The translations under genes and the position numbers were made by a program. Positions 11,531 through 18,101 of a DNA stretch of 18,101 nucleotides are shown here, piece by piece (position 1 is the stretch's first letter; each line of letters starts with the position of its first letter). This DNA comes from JBBAEA01 sp041656175 (lineage in GTDB: Bacteria > Myxococcota_A > Bradymonadia > UBA4248), in contig JBBAEA010000073.1 of assembly GCA_041656175.1 (NCBI GenBank), positions 1-18,101 on the forward strand, read 5' to 3'. Below the pieces are notes generated by a model. The model was not told the DNA's origin and made no database searches. It saw nothing but the letters and a program-made list of their open reading frames with translations.

Positions 11531-13699
11531 TTATTGCTTATAGTAGCGCATCTCGCGCACGAGTGCGCGCAGAGTAATGTCGATTTCGGAGCGCTCAATG
11601 CGAAGTTCGGCCAATTGCGTAGCCAAGCTCGCGATCTGGGTTTCGTTCGCCCTTTGGCGCCCAACGAGTTGGTTTTTTAACGCTGTAGCGCTAGCGGTTT
11701 TAACATCTTTGAGGTCGCGTAAGGAGGCCGAAATTTGGTTTTGGTCGCTTTCTAATTCCTTTTTGTTGATGTTGAGTTGGCTTATTTTATCGTCAATCGG
11801 CGGCAACTTTGCGTATTGAGCGATGAAGTTTTCGATATTTTCGCGCAGCTCTTGTGGGAGTTTAGAATTGGGAAGCGCGTCTTTTAGAGTGCGAGCACCC
11901 GATTCACTCATAATGCTGTAGGAGCTGCTGTTTTTAGAGGTACTTTGTAGGCTGATGTCCTTTGATTTTTGGGCTTCAACTTTCACTGGCACGTAGTAAA
12001 AGCCGTTACTGGTCAAGGTTTCTTTGGGGAAGTTGCTTGGGGACCAGTCAGGACGAACGGGGCGCTTGATCAACGCTGTTAATTCGACATCTGCTTTATT
12101 CTCAATGGTATACTTCGCGCTCTCGCCGATGGTGCCTGTAACGTGAACGTAGCCGCCTTCGATGCGGTCGATCGCGTAATCACTTGGCGCTGCATAGGGT
12201 TCGTAAACCATCGATAACGTGAGGCGATCATCTGCGGCAAAGGTGATTTGCGCCGTTTGCCCTGGGTCGGTACGCGTCATATAGCCCTCGCCGATAAAGG
12301 CGCTTCCCTTGTAAATAGTGATGGGGCCAGCTTCGAGCGAAACGTTCGAGTTATTAACGAGTTGTACAGTTTGGTAGGAGCTTGTTTGGCGCGATGCCAA
12401 GGAGTCGAAAAGTCGCGCTTCGACGGAGGGGACGTTTTGCTGCAAAAGGTTGACTAGGGCGGAGGCGCCATCAGGCACCGTTAAAGCCGATTCGAGCTTA
12501 TACTCATAAAAAGAGCCCACTTGCTGCGTACTGGCCAGCGCCTCAAAATTGCTTTGGTACTCCTCTGCGCTAATGGGAGCAGGCGCCGCCCTGGGAGGTT
12601 CCGCGTCAATGGCAAATTCCTCCTCGTAGACGCTATCATAGGCTGCGTACGCTTCATCGACCTTCTGCATTTTCATAAGACTGGGTTTGGCCTCCTTGCG
12701 CATGGCAGCGTTTTCTCGCACAACGGAATCGTATCGCCTTCCCCCGCCGCCACCGTCACCGCCACCGTATGCCGCTTCCTGTGGGCGCGGTGCAATTGCC
12801 ATAGTGCGCGCTTGGTGGCTCAAGTCGGGGCGCGAAACAAAGAGCGGTGAATACAAGTTGTAGGTAAAGCTCATGGGTTGGCCACTCACAAGCGAAAACC
12901 CGATGTTTTCCCAATCGCTACCCGATACGTTACTGATGACCGCCCAACCTTGGAGAGTACCAGTGCTGTTGTCATCCAAAAGCAAGCGATACGCTGGTTT
13001 CCACGTTGGCATAGCGACGATATAGCTCATCGCGATGTCGCGCGTTGCCTTCGAACTCATGCGTACGCGAAGCTCGATGGGCTTCCAGTCTCCAGCTCCC
13101 AAACTGACGTCCAAACTCTTATCAAGCCCCACCGACAAGCTCTTATCAAACATTTCGACAGAGCGGATGTCGCTGAGTTTTAATACCTCAAGCGTATCCC
13201 CAGCGCTCATCAAGGTAACTAGCCATTCACCCGTTGGTGCAAATTTTTCGGCTTTTGGCATGATAGCCGTTTGGTGGTACTCCACACCGACTACACGGCC
13301 TTGTACCGTTTTTCCTTTGGCCTTGATCAAAACGTTTGCACCTCGAAAAGCTTTTAGCAAAGCTAAAATCCCGCCTCCATCCGCAATTTGCTCGGGGATA
13401 TCGCTTAAGGCATCTAACGATTTGCGATCCACTGGCAGCGAGATAGAAACAGGGCGCCCTTTGCCGCGATCAATAACGGTTAAGGACTTTAATATGTCGT
13501 TGATTTGGTTGGCTTTTATACGTAAAACTAACTCGTCGCCCTCAATCTTTCCTTGCCGTTCAACATAACCAACGCCACTTTGGTACATGACAACTTTAGA
13601 TACAGGCAATTCAACTTTGTCTCTGCTGCTATGCTTGCTGGTTTCACAGCCTAGTAATAAGAAAGTACTCAATAAAATCAATGCATTACGAACATTCAT
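11531..13699 (-). CDS. DUF4139 (MuiA-like) lipoprotein, paralogue of the neighbouring gene
   Basis: The start was set at ATG 13699, which has GGAGGA four bases upstream on minus and begins a signal peptide; longer upstream frames were rejected. The 722-residue protein starts MNVRNALILLSTFLLLGC, a type II signal with Cys18, so it is predicted to be membrane-anchored. The body parallels the neighbour block by block: LPVSKVVMYQSGVGYVERQG, INDILKSLTVIDRGKG, the DUF4139 motif MSYIVAMPTWKPAYRLLLD, AGPITIYKGSAFIGEGYMT, ENKADVELTALIKRP and a C-terminal coiled coil ending RYYKQ. The low-complexity middle (about 300-390) differs: a Gly-rich GGGDGGGGG run replaces the neighbour's Ala/Met tract. The pair clearly arose by tandem duplication. 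Function is unknown; an envelope role is inferred from the anchor. Confidence 0.85.
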   Translation of the reverse strand: MNVRNALILLSTFLLLGCETSKHSSRDKVELPVSKVVMYQSGVGYVERQGKIEGDELVLRIKANQINDILKSLTVIDRGKGRPVSISLPVDRKSLDALSDIPEQIADGGGILALLKAFRGANVLIKAKGKTVQGRVVGVEYHQTAIMPKAEKFAPTGEWLVTLMSAGDTLEVLKLSDIRSVEMFDKSLSVGLDKSLDVSLGAGDWKPIELRVRMSSKATRDIAMSYIVAMPTWKPAYRLLLDDNSTGTLQGWAVISNVSGSDWENIGFSLVSGQPMSFTYNLYSPLFVSRPDLSHQARTMAIAPRPQEAAYGGGDGGGGGRRYDSVVRENAAMRKEAKPSLMKMQKVDEAYAAYDSVYEEEFAIDAEPPRAAPAPISAEEYQSNFEALASTQQVGSFYEYKLESALTVPDGASALVNLLQQNVPSVEARLFDSLASRQTSSYQTVQLVNNSNVSLEAGPITIYKGSAFIGEGYMTRTDPGQTAQITFAADDRLTLSMVYEPYAAPSDYAIDRIEGGYVHVTGTIGESAKYTIENKADVELTALIKRPVRPDWSPSNFPKETLTSNGFYYVPVKVEAQKSKDISLQSTSKNSSSYSIMSESGARTLKDALPNSKLPQELRENIENFIAQYAKLPPIDDKISQLNINKKELESDQNQISASLRDLKDVKTASATALKNQLVGRQRANETQIASLATQLAELRIERSEIDITLRALVREMRYYKQ

Positions 13700-13876
13700 A
13701 GAATCCTCCACGTTGTGGGCACCTAGATCTATAGCGCCAATATATAATGATATAGTATTGCAGACTCGTTGTATAGTTAACGAAACTTCTCTACGCACAG
13801 ACTTGAGAGTTGGGGTTTGCTACGATAAGTTGAACAGACGCGCTGTATAGTTCCACGCTCGCCCGTTTTCAAATTT

Positions 13877-14062
13877 GTGCCGTATTTTATGAATAGCTTG
13901 AAAATGTCGCTTAAAATGAAGCTGGGTTCTGTACCGATGGCGCTAAGGGGGGTAGTGCGGGATCGCCTTCGTTTCGACACGGATGTCGAAACGGAACGCC
14001 GTAGGCGGCTCGCAGAGCTGTGTGCCATGGATGGCATGCATTCAACACAACGCATTTTATGA
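13877..14062 (+). CDS. Doubtful small ORF spanning a perfect hairpin
   Basis: A frame of 61 codons starts at GTG 13877 (ATGs at 13889, 13904 and 13913 are alternatives) and contains RDRLRFDTDVETERRRRLAE. It spans the 10-bp palindrome at 13970-13993, whose two arms supply FDT and ETE. No ribosome binding site is clear. The opposite strand is also open. I lean to a structured intergenic element over a gene, but include it because the Arg/Glu-rich segment could be a helix. Confidence 0.2.
   Translation: MPYFMNSLKMSLKMKLGSVPMALRGVVRDRLRFDTDVETERRRRLAELCAMDGMHSTQRIL
13970..13993. repeat. Perfect 10-bp inverted repeat
   Basis: CGTTTCGACA (13970-13979) and TGTCGAAACG (13984-13993) are exact complements with a CGGA tetraloop. 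It lies about 270 bp upstream of the lipoprotein DUF4139 start and could be a transcript hairpin or a protein-binding palindrome. Confidence 0.7.
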
Positions 14063-14143
14063 TTGCGAATGGTGAGTTTGGCGAGGACGCACGCGCGTTG
14101 GGGGCAGAAGCCTAAGGCAAGCGCAAAGCTCTATGAAGACCAA

Positions 14144-14236
14144 AAACTGGACGGGGCGTCGCGGGGTGTCCCCGCGGAGGGGGTAGACGCAAACCCGCGC
14201 ACAGCGCGGGGTTGCGGCGTAGGGGGATACTTCCCC
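14144..14236. repeat. Cluster of three GC-rich hairpins (includes element C)
   Basis: Three hairpins lie in a row. GCGGGG/CCCCGC has a 3-nt loop (about 14160-14175). CGCAAACCCGCGC pairs with GCGCGGGGTTGCG around ACA over 13 positions with one mismatch (about 14189-14217). GGGGGA/TCCCCC has a TACT loop (about 14221-14236). The last, read on minus, shows TTTTGTGGGGGAAGTATCCC, matching elements A and B. The rest of the 13700-14497 gap outside the listed features shows nothing recognisable. Confidence 0.65.
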
Positions 14237-14363
14237 CACAAAAGTAAAAACTTAAAAACTGCCGAATGTACGACTTTGCGCTTGCCCTAGCCTAAATCCC
14301 CCCACCTTCTAAAAAAGAAAAGTCCGAGAGTTTTTCACAAGATGCGTTAAATATATTTTTAAC

Positions 14364-14391
14364 TCGACAATTCAATTTAACTCGTTAATAT
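14364..14391 (+). promoter_or_regulatory. Sigma70-like promoter of the Cys-rich lipoprotein gene
   Basis: A -35 TCGACA (14364-14369) and a -10 TAATAT (14386-14391) are 16 bp apart in a very AT-rich stretch. Transcription would start near 14398, leaving a leader of about 100 nt that begins with a hairpin (AAGCCCT 14398-14404 with AGGGCTT 14414-14420). Confidence 0.5.
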
Positions 14392-14397
14392 GCATCT

Positions 14398-14420
14398 AAG
14401 CCCTTGAAATTATAGGGCTT
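14398..14420 (+). promoter_or_regulatory. Leader hairpin at predicted transcript start
   Basis: AAGCCCT and AGGGCTT form a perfect 7-bp stem with a 9-nt AT-rich loop, at the very 5' end of the predicted lipoprotein mRNA. The position suggests mRNA stabilisation; termination is unlikely because only TAGC follows. Confidence 0.45.
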
Positions 14421-14497
14421 TAGCGATGTGTGTAGGGAAAACAACGACATGTGCGCCAGCGTTGAGCACATGCTCCCATCTTAGAATTGAGAGTAAA

Positions 14498-16282
14498 ATG
14501 AAACTGTACTCGTTTTTTATTCTGCTTTTTTCGCTGCTTTTCATAAATTCTTGTACGCAAGATACAGAAGTTCCTGGCGAGGAACTTTGTGGGGGTGAGG
14601 AGTGCGCGGGGCTCTGTTGTAATGAAGTATGCGTCAATAAAGACAGTAATGTGAATCATTGTGGGGCTTGTGGGAAGCAGTGCAATGTAGGTGAGAGCTG
14701 TAGTGGTGGGGAGTGTGTGCGCCACAATTGCGTGGCACCGTTAAGGCTTTGCTCAGGTCGGTGTGTGGATTATTCGAGCGATGAGTATAATTGCGGCGGA
14801 TGCGGAAGGGAGTGTGCGAGCAATATGCAATGTATTGCGGGGCAGTGTTATTGCAAAGAGGGTTATATCAATTGCGACGAAAATATTGCGACGGGCTGCG
14901 AATCCAAGATTGAGTATTGCGAATGTACGCCAGGGACGCAACGCAAGTGTTATGATTTTGCACCTGAAACCGAAGGGGTGGGTGAGTGTAAGGCGGGGAC
15001 GCAGACTTGTATTGAGGGATATTATGAGTTTGGCTGTAAAGGGCAGGTTGGTCCCCAGCGCGAAATTCCAGGCAATCGTTTAGACGATAATTGTAACGGC
15101 GAGGTGGACGAAGATGAGGATTTGGATGGAGATGGTTGGACGGTAGGACAAGGTGATTGCTGCGATGATTGGTCTTGCGAGGCCGAGAATCCAGCGGCTG
15201 TTAACCCCGGCGCTTATGACTTTCCAGGCAACAACATCGACGATGATTGCGATGGCATTGTTGACAATGCGCCCAGCAACATTTGTTCGACCGTAGCCTT
15301 TGCGCCTAACCCCGATAGCGTCTTGGGAGACGCAGAAGCCCTAAAACTTGCTCAAGCTATGGATATTTGTACGAACGCAGAGGCTAAAAAATGGGGACTT
15401 ATCAGCGCAAAACTCACTCTCGCCAACGGGGAAGAGCTGCCAACACGTGTCACAGGAGATACGAGGGTAAACATGAGCACTGCGGAACAAATAGCGGTAA
15501 CAACGAAGTTCGGCGATCTCATTGAAACTAAAATGAACAAAACCATGGCCATTTTGTCATCGGGTAAAGCCAAGGGTAGCGAAAATGTTTCGCTAGATGA
15601 TTTTGTGGGAACGAAAGTGCGCGCACCAGAGGTTTTTTTAGCCGAGCATGGAGGTGTGTTGCCTGCTCTTAAAGAATGCCCGCCTGATAACAACGTAGAC
15701 AAGAAAACATCGGCATATGACTCGATACGTCTTAGCTTGAAGATGCGCGCGCCCACCAATGCCAGAGGCATAAAATTTGATTTTAGATTCTTCTCTAAGG
15801 AATACCCAAAATTTGCGTGTGGGAAGTTCAACGACTTCTTCTTGGCGCTATTGGACTCGGAACACCCCGATATCCCTGCGGATCGCAATATTTCCTTTGA
15901 TGTTAACAAGAACCCAGTATCGGTGAATAACGCTTTCTTTACGTCATGCAAACAACAAAGCTGCGATAAGGCGAATTTCCATACTAATTTGGTTACCATG
16001 AACGGCAATTGCCCTGCTTCGTTACCTTGCGCAGACAACATTTGCGGCGGTAAGCAAAGTTGCCCAGATGGCTCCTCCGCAGTACTCGCCTACACCAAAG
16101 ATGAGAATCAATCGGGTGCTACGGCGTGGTTAAGTACCGAGGCTCCCGTGATGCCAGGGGAAGAATTCACGATAGATTTCATTATTTTTGATGCCGGTGG
16201 ACATATCAAGGATTCGCTTGTACTGCTTGATAATTTCGATTGGAAGCTAGAGCCGACCAAGGTGCGAACCATAGTGAACTAA
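14498..16282 (+). CDS. Cys-rich lipoprotein with MopE motifs and choice-of-anchor-L-like domain
   Basis: The ATG at 14498 was chosen because it begins a lipoprotein signal (MKLYSFFILLFSLLFINSC, Cys19) and GAGAG lies just upstream; an earlier ATG at 14426 adds only non-signal residues. The protein is 594 residues. Two Cys-rich repeats follow (about 31-73 and 78-117), each with CGxCGxxC and a GxxCxxGxC pair. A further Cys-rich part (118-180) leads to two MopE-type motifs, PGNRLDDNCNGEVDE (191-205) and PGNNIDDDCDGIVD (243-256), with DEDLDGDGW between them; such acidic motifs are thought to bind metal, likely Ca2+. The C-terminal half (about 260-594) resembles choice-of-anchor L domains of Myxococcota. 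It is probably a disulfide-rich surface protein. murF follows after 6 nt. Confidence 0.85.
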   Translation: MKLYSFFILLFSLLFINSCTQDTEVPGEELCGGEECAGLCCNEVCVNKDSNVNHCGACGKQCNVGESCSGGECVRHNCVAPLRLCSGRCVDYSSDEYNCGGCGRECASNMQCIAGQCYCKEGYINCDENIATGCESKIEYCECTPGTQRKCYDFAPETEGVGECKAGTQTCIEGYYEFGCKGQVGPQREIPGNRLDDNCNGEVDEDEDLDGDGWTVGQGDCCDDWSCEAENPAAVNPGAYDFPGNNIDDDCDGIVDNAPSNICSTVAFAPNPDSVLGDAEALKLAQAMDICTNAEAKKWGLISAKLTLANGEELPTRVTGDTRVNMSTAEQIAVTTKFGDLIETKMNKTMAILSSGKAKGSENVSLDDFVGTKVRAPEVFLAEHGGVLPALKECPPDNNVDKKTSAYDSIRLSLKMRAPTNARGIKFDFRFFSKEYPKFACGKFNDFFLALLDSEHPDIPADRNISFDVNKNPVSVNNAFFTSCKQQSCDKANFHTNLVTMNGNCPASLPCADNICGGKQSCPDGSSAVLAYTKDENQSGATAWLSTEAPVMPGEEFTIDFIIFDAGGHIKDSLVLLDNFDWKLEPTKVRTIVN

Positions 16283-16288
16283 ACGCTT

Positions 16289-17692
16289 ATGCAGAGCATA
16301 CTTCAGACTTTGAGTGCCGCCGAGCTTTGCGATTATTTGCAGGGGCAATGGCACGGTGCCCGTGAAAAGCGCTTACAAGCTGTAGGCGCAGTTTGTACGG
16401 ATAGCCGCAAGCTTAGTAAAGGCAATTTTTTTGTTGCTATACGAGGCGAAAACTTCGATGGACACGACTTTTTGGCGCAAGTTCGGGAAGCGGGTGCTGA
16501 GCTTCTTGTCGTCGAGGATCCTTCGCGGCTTACTGATGGCGATGTAGCGATTGTCGTCGATGATGCGGCATTGGCGCTCGGGCGTTTGGCAAAAGCTTTA
16601 ATTAAAATTCGGCGCGCTGCGGGCAACTTCGAGCTTTATGCGATTACTGGCTCGAACGGCAAAACAACTTGCAAAGAAATGCTGTCGGCTTTGCTCACGG
16701 CGTTGGGTAAAAACGTGCTCAAAACGCGAGGAAATTTTAACAACGCTTTGGGGCTCCCTTTCACGGTATTTGATCTGAGCCTAAACCACGAAGCGGCTGT
16801 ACTTGAGATGGGAACCAACGCCGTAGGGGAGATTGCGTATTTGGTCGATATTGCAGAGCCCGATGTCGCGCTTATTACGAGTATTGGCGATGCGCACTTG
16901 CAGGGTTTTGGTACGCGCGAGGGTGTTGCGCGCGCTAAGGGCGAAATTTTGGCTTCACCGAATTTACGCAAAGCAGTCATGTCGGCACAACTTTATGATG
17001 AGTTTTACAGTAACGCCCTTCCCGCTTCGTTACTACGCTGTTTGGGGCGCGATGCTAAAATCCATAATTTAGTGAGCAGCGCGAGCGGTCTATGTTTTGA
17101 GTACATCGAAGGCGAGCATCAGCTTAGTGTCGAACTCGATGTTCTGGGTCGTCACAACGCGCAGAACTTTGCTTTGGCTATGCTCTGTTTGGGGGCTGAG
17201 CGGTTAAACAGCGACGTTGTAGTGCGTGCTTCTGCGCTGTTGGAGATGCCTGCTGGTAGGCTGGAGCGTTATACTTCTAGCGTTTGTGAGCTGCTACACG
17301 ACGCTTACAATGCGAACCCGAGTAGCATGCGTGCAGCCTTTAGATTGATGCAAGACCTGCGTCCTAGCGCGGAGCGAGCCTACGTTATAGGCGAGATGGC
17401 TGAACTTGGAGCTGATTCCGAGCGTATGCACTACGAAGTGGGGGGGCTGTTGGGGGCGAGTGCTGCGAAGGCGGTGTTGTTTGTAGGCGCAAAGAACGCG
17501 GCGGCGATGGCGCAAGGGGCTAAAGCGGCGGGGCTTGTTTCTGGAAGCGTTCATATTTGTAGCAGCGAAGCGCTCGGCGAAGGTTTAGAGAAGTTTGCGT
17601 TGTGTTTAGTGCCGACGGACCTTTGCCTTATCAAGGGAAGTAGGAGTATGCGCCTTGAGCGCGTACTCGAATTTTGGCGAGCTGCGCGTTGA
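16289..17692 (+). CDS. murF: UDP-MurNAc-tripeptide--D-Ala-D-Ala ligase
   Basis: MurF adds D-alanyl-D-alanine to UDP-MurNAc-tripeptide with ATP, the last cytoplasmic step of the peptidoglycan monomer. The 467-residue protein has the Mur-ligase layout: an N-terminal UDP-binding domain with TDSRKLSKGNFFVAIRGENF (37-56), a central ATPase domain with P-loop TGSNGKTT (120-127), GNFNNALGLP (148-157), EMGTN (173-177) and the Lys217 region AKGEIL (216-221), and a C-terminal domain with HDAYNANPSSM (337-347), where ligand-binding residues lie. Length is close to E. coli MurF (452). The ATG lies 6 nt after the upstream lipoprotein stop and has no ribosome binding site, so translation may be coupled to that gene. 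No other dcw-cluster gene is adjacent. Confidence 0.95.
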   Translation: MQSILQTLSAAELCDYLQGQWHGAREKRLQAVGAVCTDSRKLSKGNFFVAIRGENFDGHDFLAQVREAGAELLVVEDPSRLTDGDVAIVVDDAALALGRLAKALIKIRRAAGNFELYAITGSNGKTTCKEMLSALLTALGKNVLKTRGNFNNALGLPFTVFDLSLNHEAAVLEMGTNAVGEIAYLVDIAEPDVALITSIGDAHLQGFGTREGVARAKGEILASPNLRKAVMSAQLYDEFYSNALPASLLRCLGRDAKIHNLVSSASGLCFEYIEGEHQLSVELDVLGRHNAQNFALAMLCLGAERLNSDVVVRASALLEMPAGRLERYTSSVCELLHDAYNANPSSMRAAFRLMQDLRPSAERAYVIGEMAELGADSERMHYEVGGLLGASAAKAVLFVGAKNAAAMAQGAKAAGLVSGSVHICSSEALGEGLEKFALCLVPTDLCLIKGSRSMRLERVLEFWRAAR

Positions 17693-17752
17693 GCTGCTGC
17701 TAGCAAAATACGAAAAACATGATTTTTGGGGCGATTTTTCCCTACGCAGAAC

Positions 17753-17804
17753 AAGCGCTGTGGGGGCGTATCAGGGATTAGTCCCCAAAAAACATAGAGC
17801 GCTT
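17753..17804. repeat. GC-rich hairpin downstream of murF
   Basis: Arms AAGCGCT (17753-17759) and AGCGCTT (17798-17804) are perfect complements and enclose a GGGG (17762-17766) to CCCC (17783-17786) pairing. It resembles the GC-rich elements A-C in position (after a gene) and style, but its sequence differs. Confidence 0.55.
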
Positions 17805-17823
17805 TGCACGGCGGGAAAGCCTT

Positions 17824-17850
17824 TTCTTTGTGCCAAAGAACAGCTGTTTT
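17824..17850 (+). terminator. Weak terminator candidate after murF
   Basis: TTCTTTG (17824-17830) and CAAAGAA (17834-17840) pair around TGC; five T residues follow after a short gap (17846-17850). The stem is AT-rich, so efficiency is doubtful. Confidence 0.35.
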
Positions 17851-17974
17851 TCCTCGTTTGTCTTATTTTATGAGTATTATACACGTATGATTCTCTAGAA
17901 AACGCTTATTTTGCTATTATTGTATAGGAATTGTGAAATTAAATTCATTATTTCGAAGCGTGCAAAAATGGTAG

Positions 17975-18101
17975 ATCTTCATTACAAGTGCAACAGGGGA
18001 CTGCACGAACTTTCTGTTGTATGATTGTTTTGCAAAAGACTCACACTCAGGAGGGTTCATGCAGTCTTACAGTCACTTTACGATAGAAGATAGATTACGT
18101 C
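17975..18101 (+). mobile_element. Left part of an IS30-family-like insertion sequence
   Basis: From about 17975 the sequence changes to an AT-rich leader containing ATTACAAGTGCAACAGG, which looks like the terminal region of IS30-type elements, followed by the transposase start at 18059. The outer boundary and target duplication cannot be fixed because the right end is outside the window. The stretch 17851-17974 shows no other feature. Confidence 0.5.
18059..18101 (+). CDS. IS30-family transposase, N-terminal fragment (runs off window)
   Basis: Only 14 codons are inside the window, reading MQSYSHFTIEDRLR. This matches the usual IS30-family transposase start (a Ser/Tyr-His-hydrophobic-Thr-hydrophobic-Glu-Asp/Glu-Arg pattern that begins the N-terminal helix-turn-helix). 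A strong AGGAGG lies six bases before the ATG. Truncation is only by the window edge; whether the gene is intact is unknown. The family call rests on this short segment and the upstream leader. Confidence 0.6.
   Translation, partial: MQSYSHFTIEDRLR

Noticed and set aside
13700..13798. Long N-terminal extension of the DUF4139 lipoprotein
   Set aside because: It reads through the ribosome binding site and would bury the signal peptide; the start at 13699 gives a proper lipobox signal.

Overview
This is a bacterial chromosomal window of moderate GC. Several genes encode lipoproteins with lipobox signal peptides. One carries Cys-rich repeats, MopE-type acidic motifs and a choice-of-anchor-L-like C-terminus, an architecture commonest in Myxococcota and Bradymonadales-like deltaproteobacteria. 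A second lipoprotein has an Asp-Pro stalk. I infer a member of that broad group, with moderate confidence.

Layout. The left edge (1-223, minus) is the start of an Asp-Pro-repeat lipoprotein. A phosphoglycolate-phosphatase-like HAD gene (863-1519) follows and is embedded on both sides in CCACGAAAA-type intergenic repeats, including a 102-bp tandem array. A very acidic protein of unknown function (2384-3148) has an attenuator-like leader. It is followed by an alpha/beta hydrolase (3359-4183), an unannotated 42-residue single-TM ORF on minus (4202-4330), and a small unknown gene (4493-4753) just upstream of dapA (4783-5661). On minus come mtaB (5681-6952) and a degenerate receiver-domain protein (7117-7590). 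Next is an almost pure repeat zone (7691-8306): 37-bp units, then 34 copies of an 11-bp unit. The HU gene (8399-8689) follows with a recognisable terminator and promoter. Two large tandem DUF4139 paralogues follow, one without a signal peptide (9062-11299) and one a lipoprotein (11531-13699). A hairpin-rich gap separates them from the plus-strand Cys-rich/MopE lipoprotein (14498-16282), which is followed after 6 nt by murF (16289-17692). The right edge enters what looks like an IS30-family insertion sequence.

How the genes fit together. dapA (diaminopimelate/lysine branch) and murF (addition of D-Ala-D-Ala to the UDP-muramyl-tripeptide) both serve peptidoglycan precursor synthesis, but they are far apart and not one operon. 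HU, MtaB and the HAD phosphatase are housekeeping. The lipoproteins and DUF4139 pair belong to the lineage-specific envelope repertoire. The most unusual content is non-coding: at least five repeat families (11-bp, 37-bp, 102-bp, the ~120-bp MKERY module, and GC-rich hairpins) fill the gaps. No complete mobile element, CRISPR array, tRNA or rRNA was seen.
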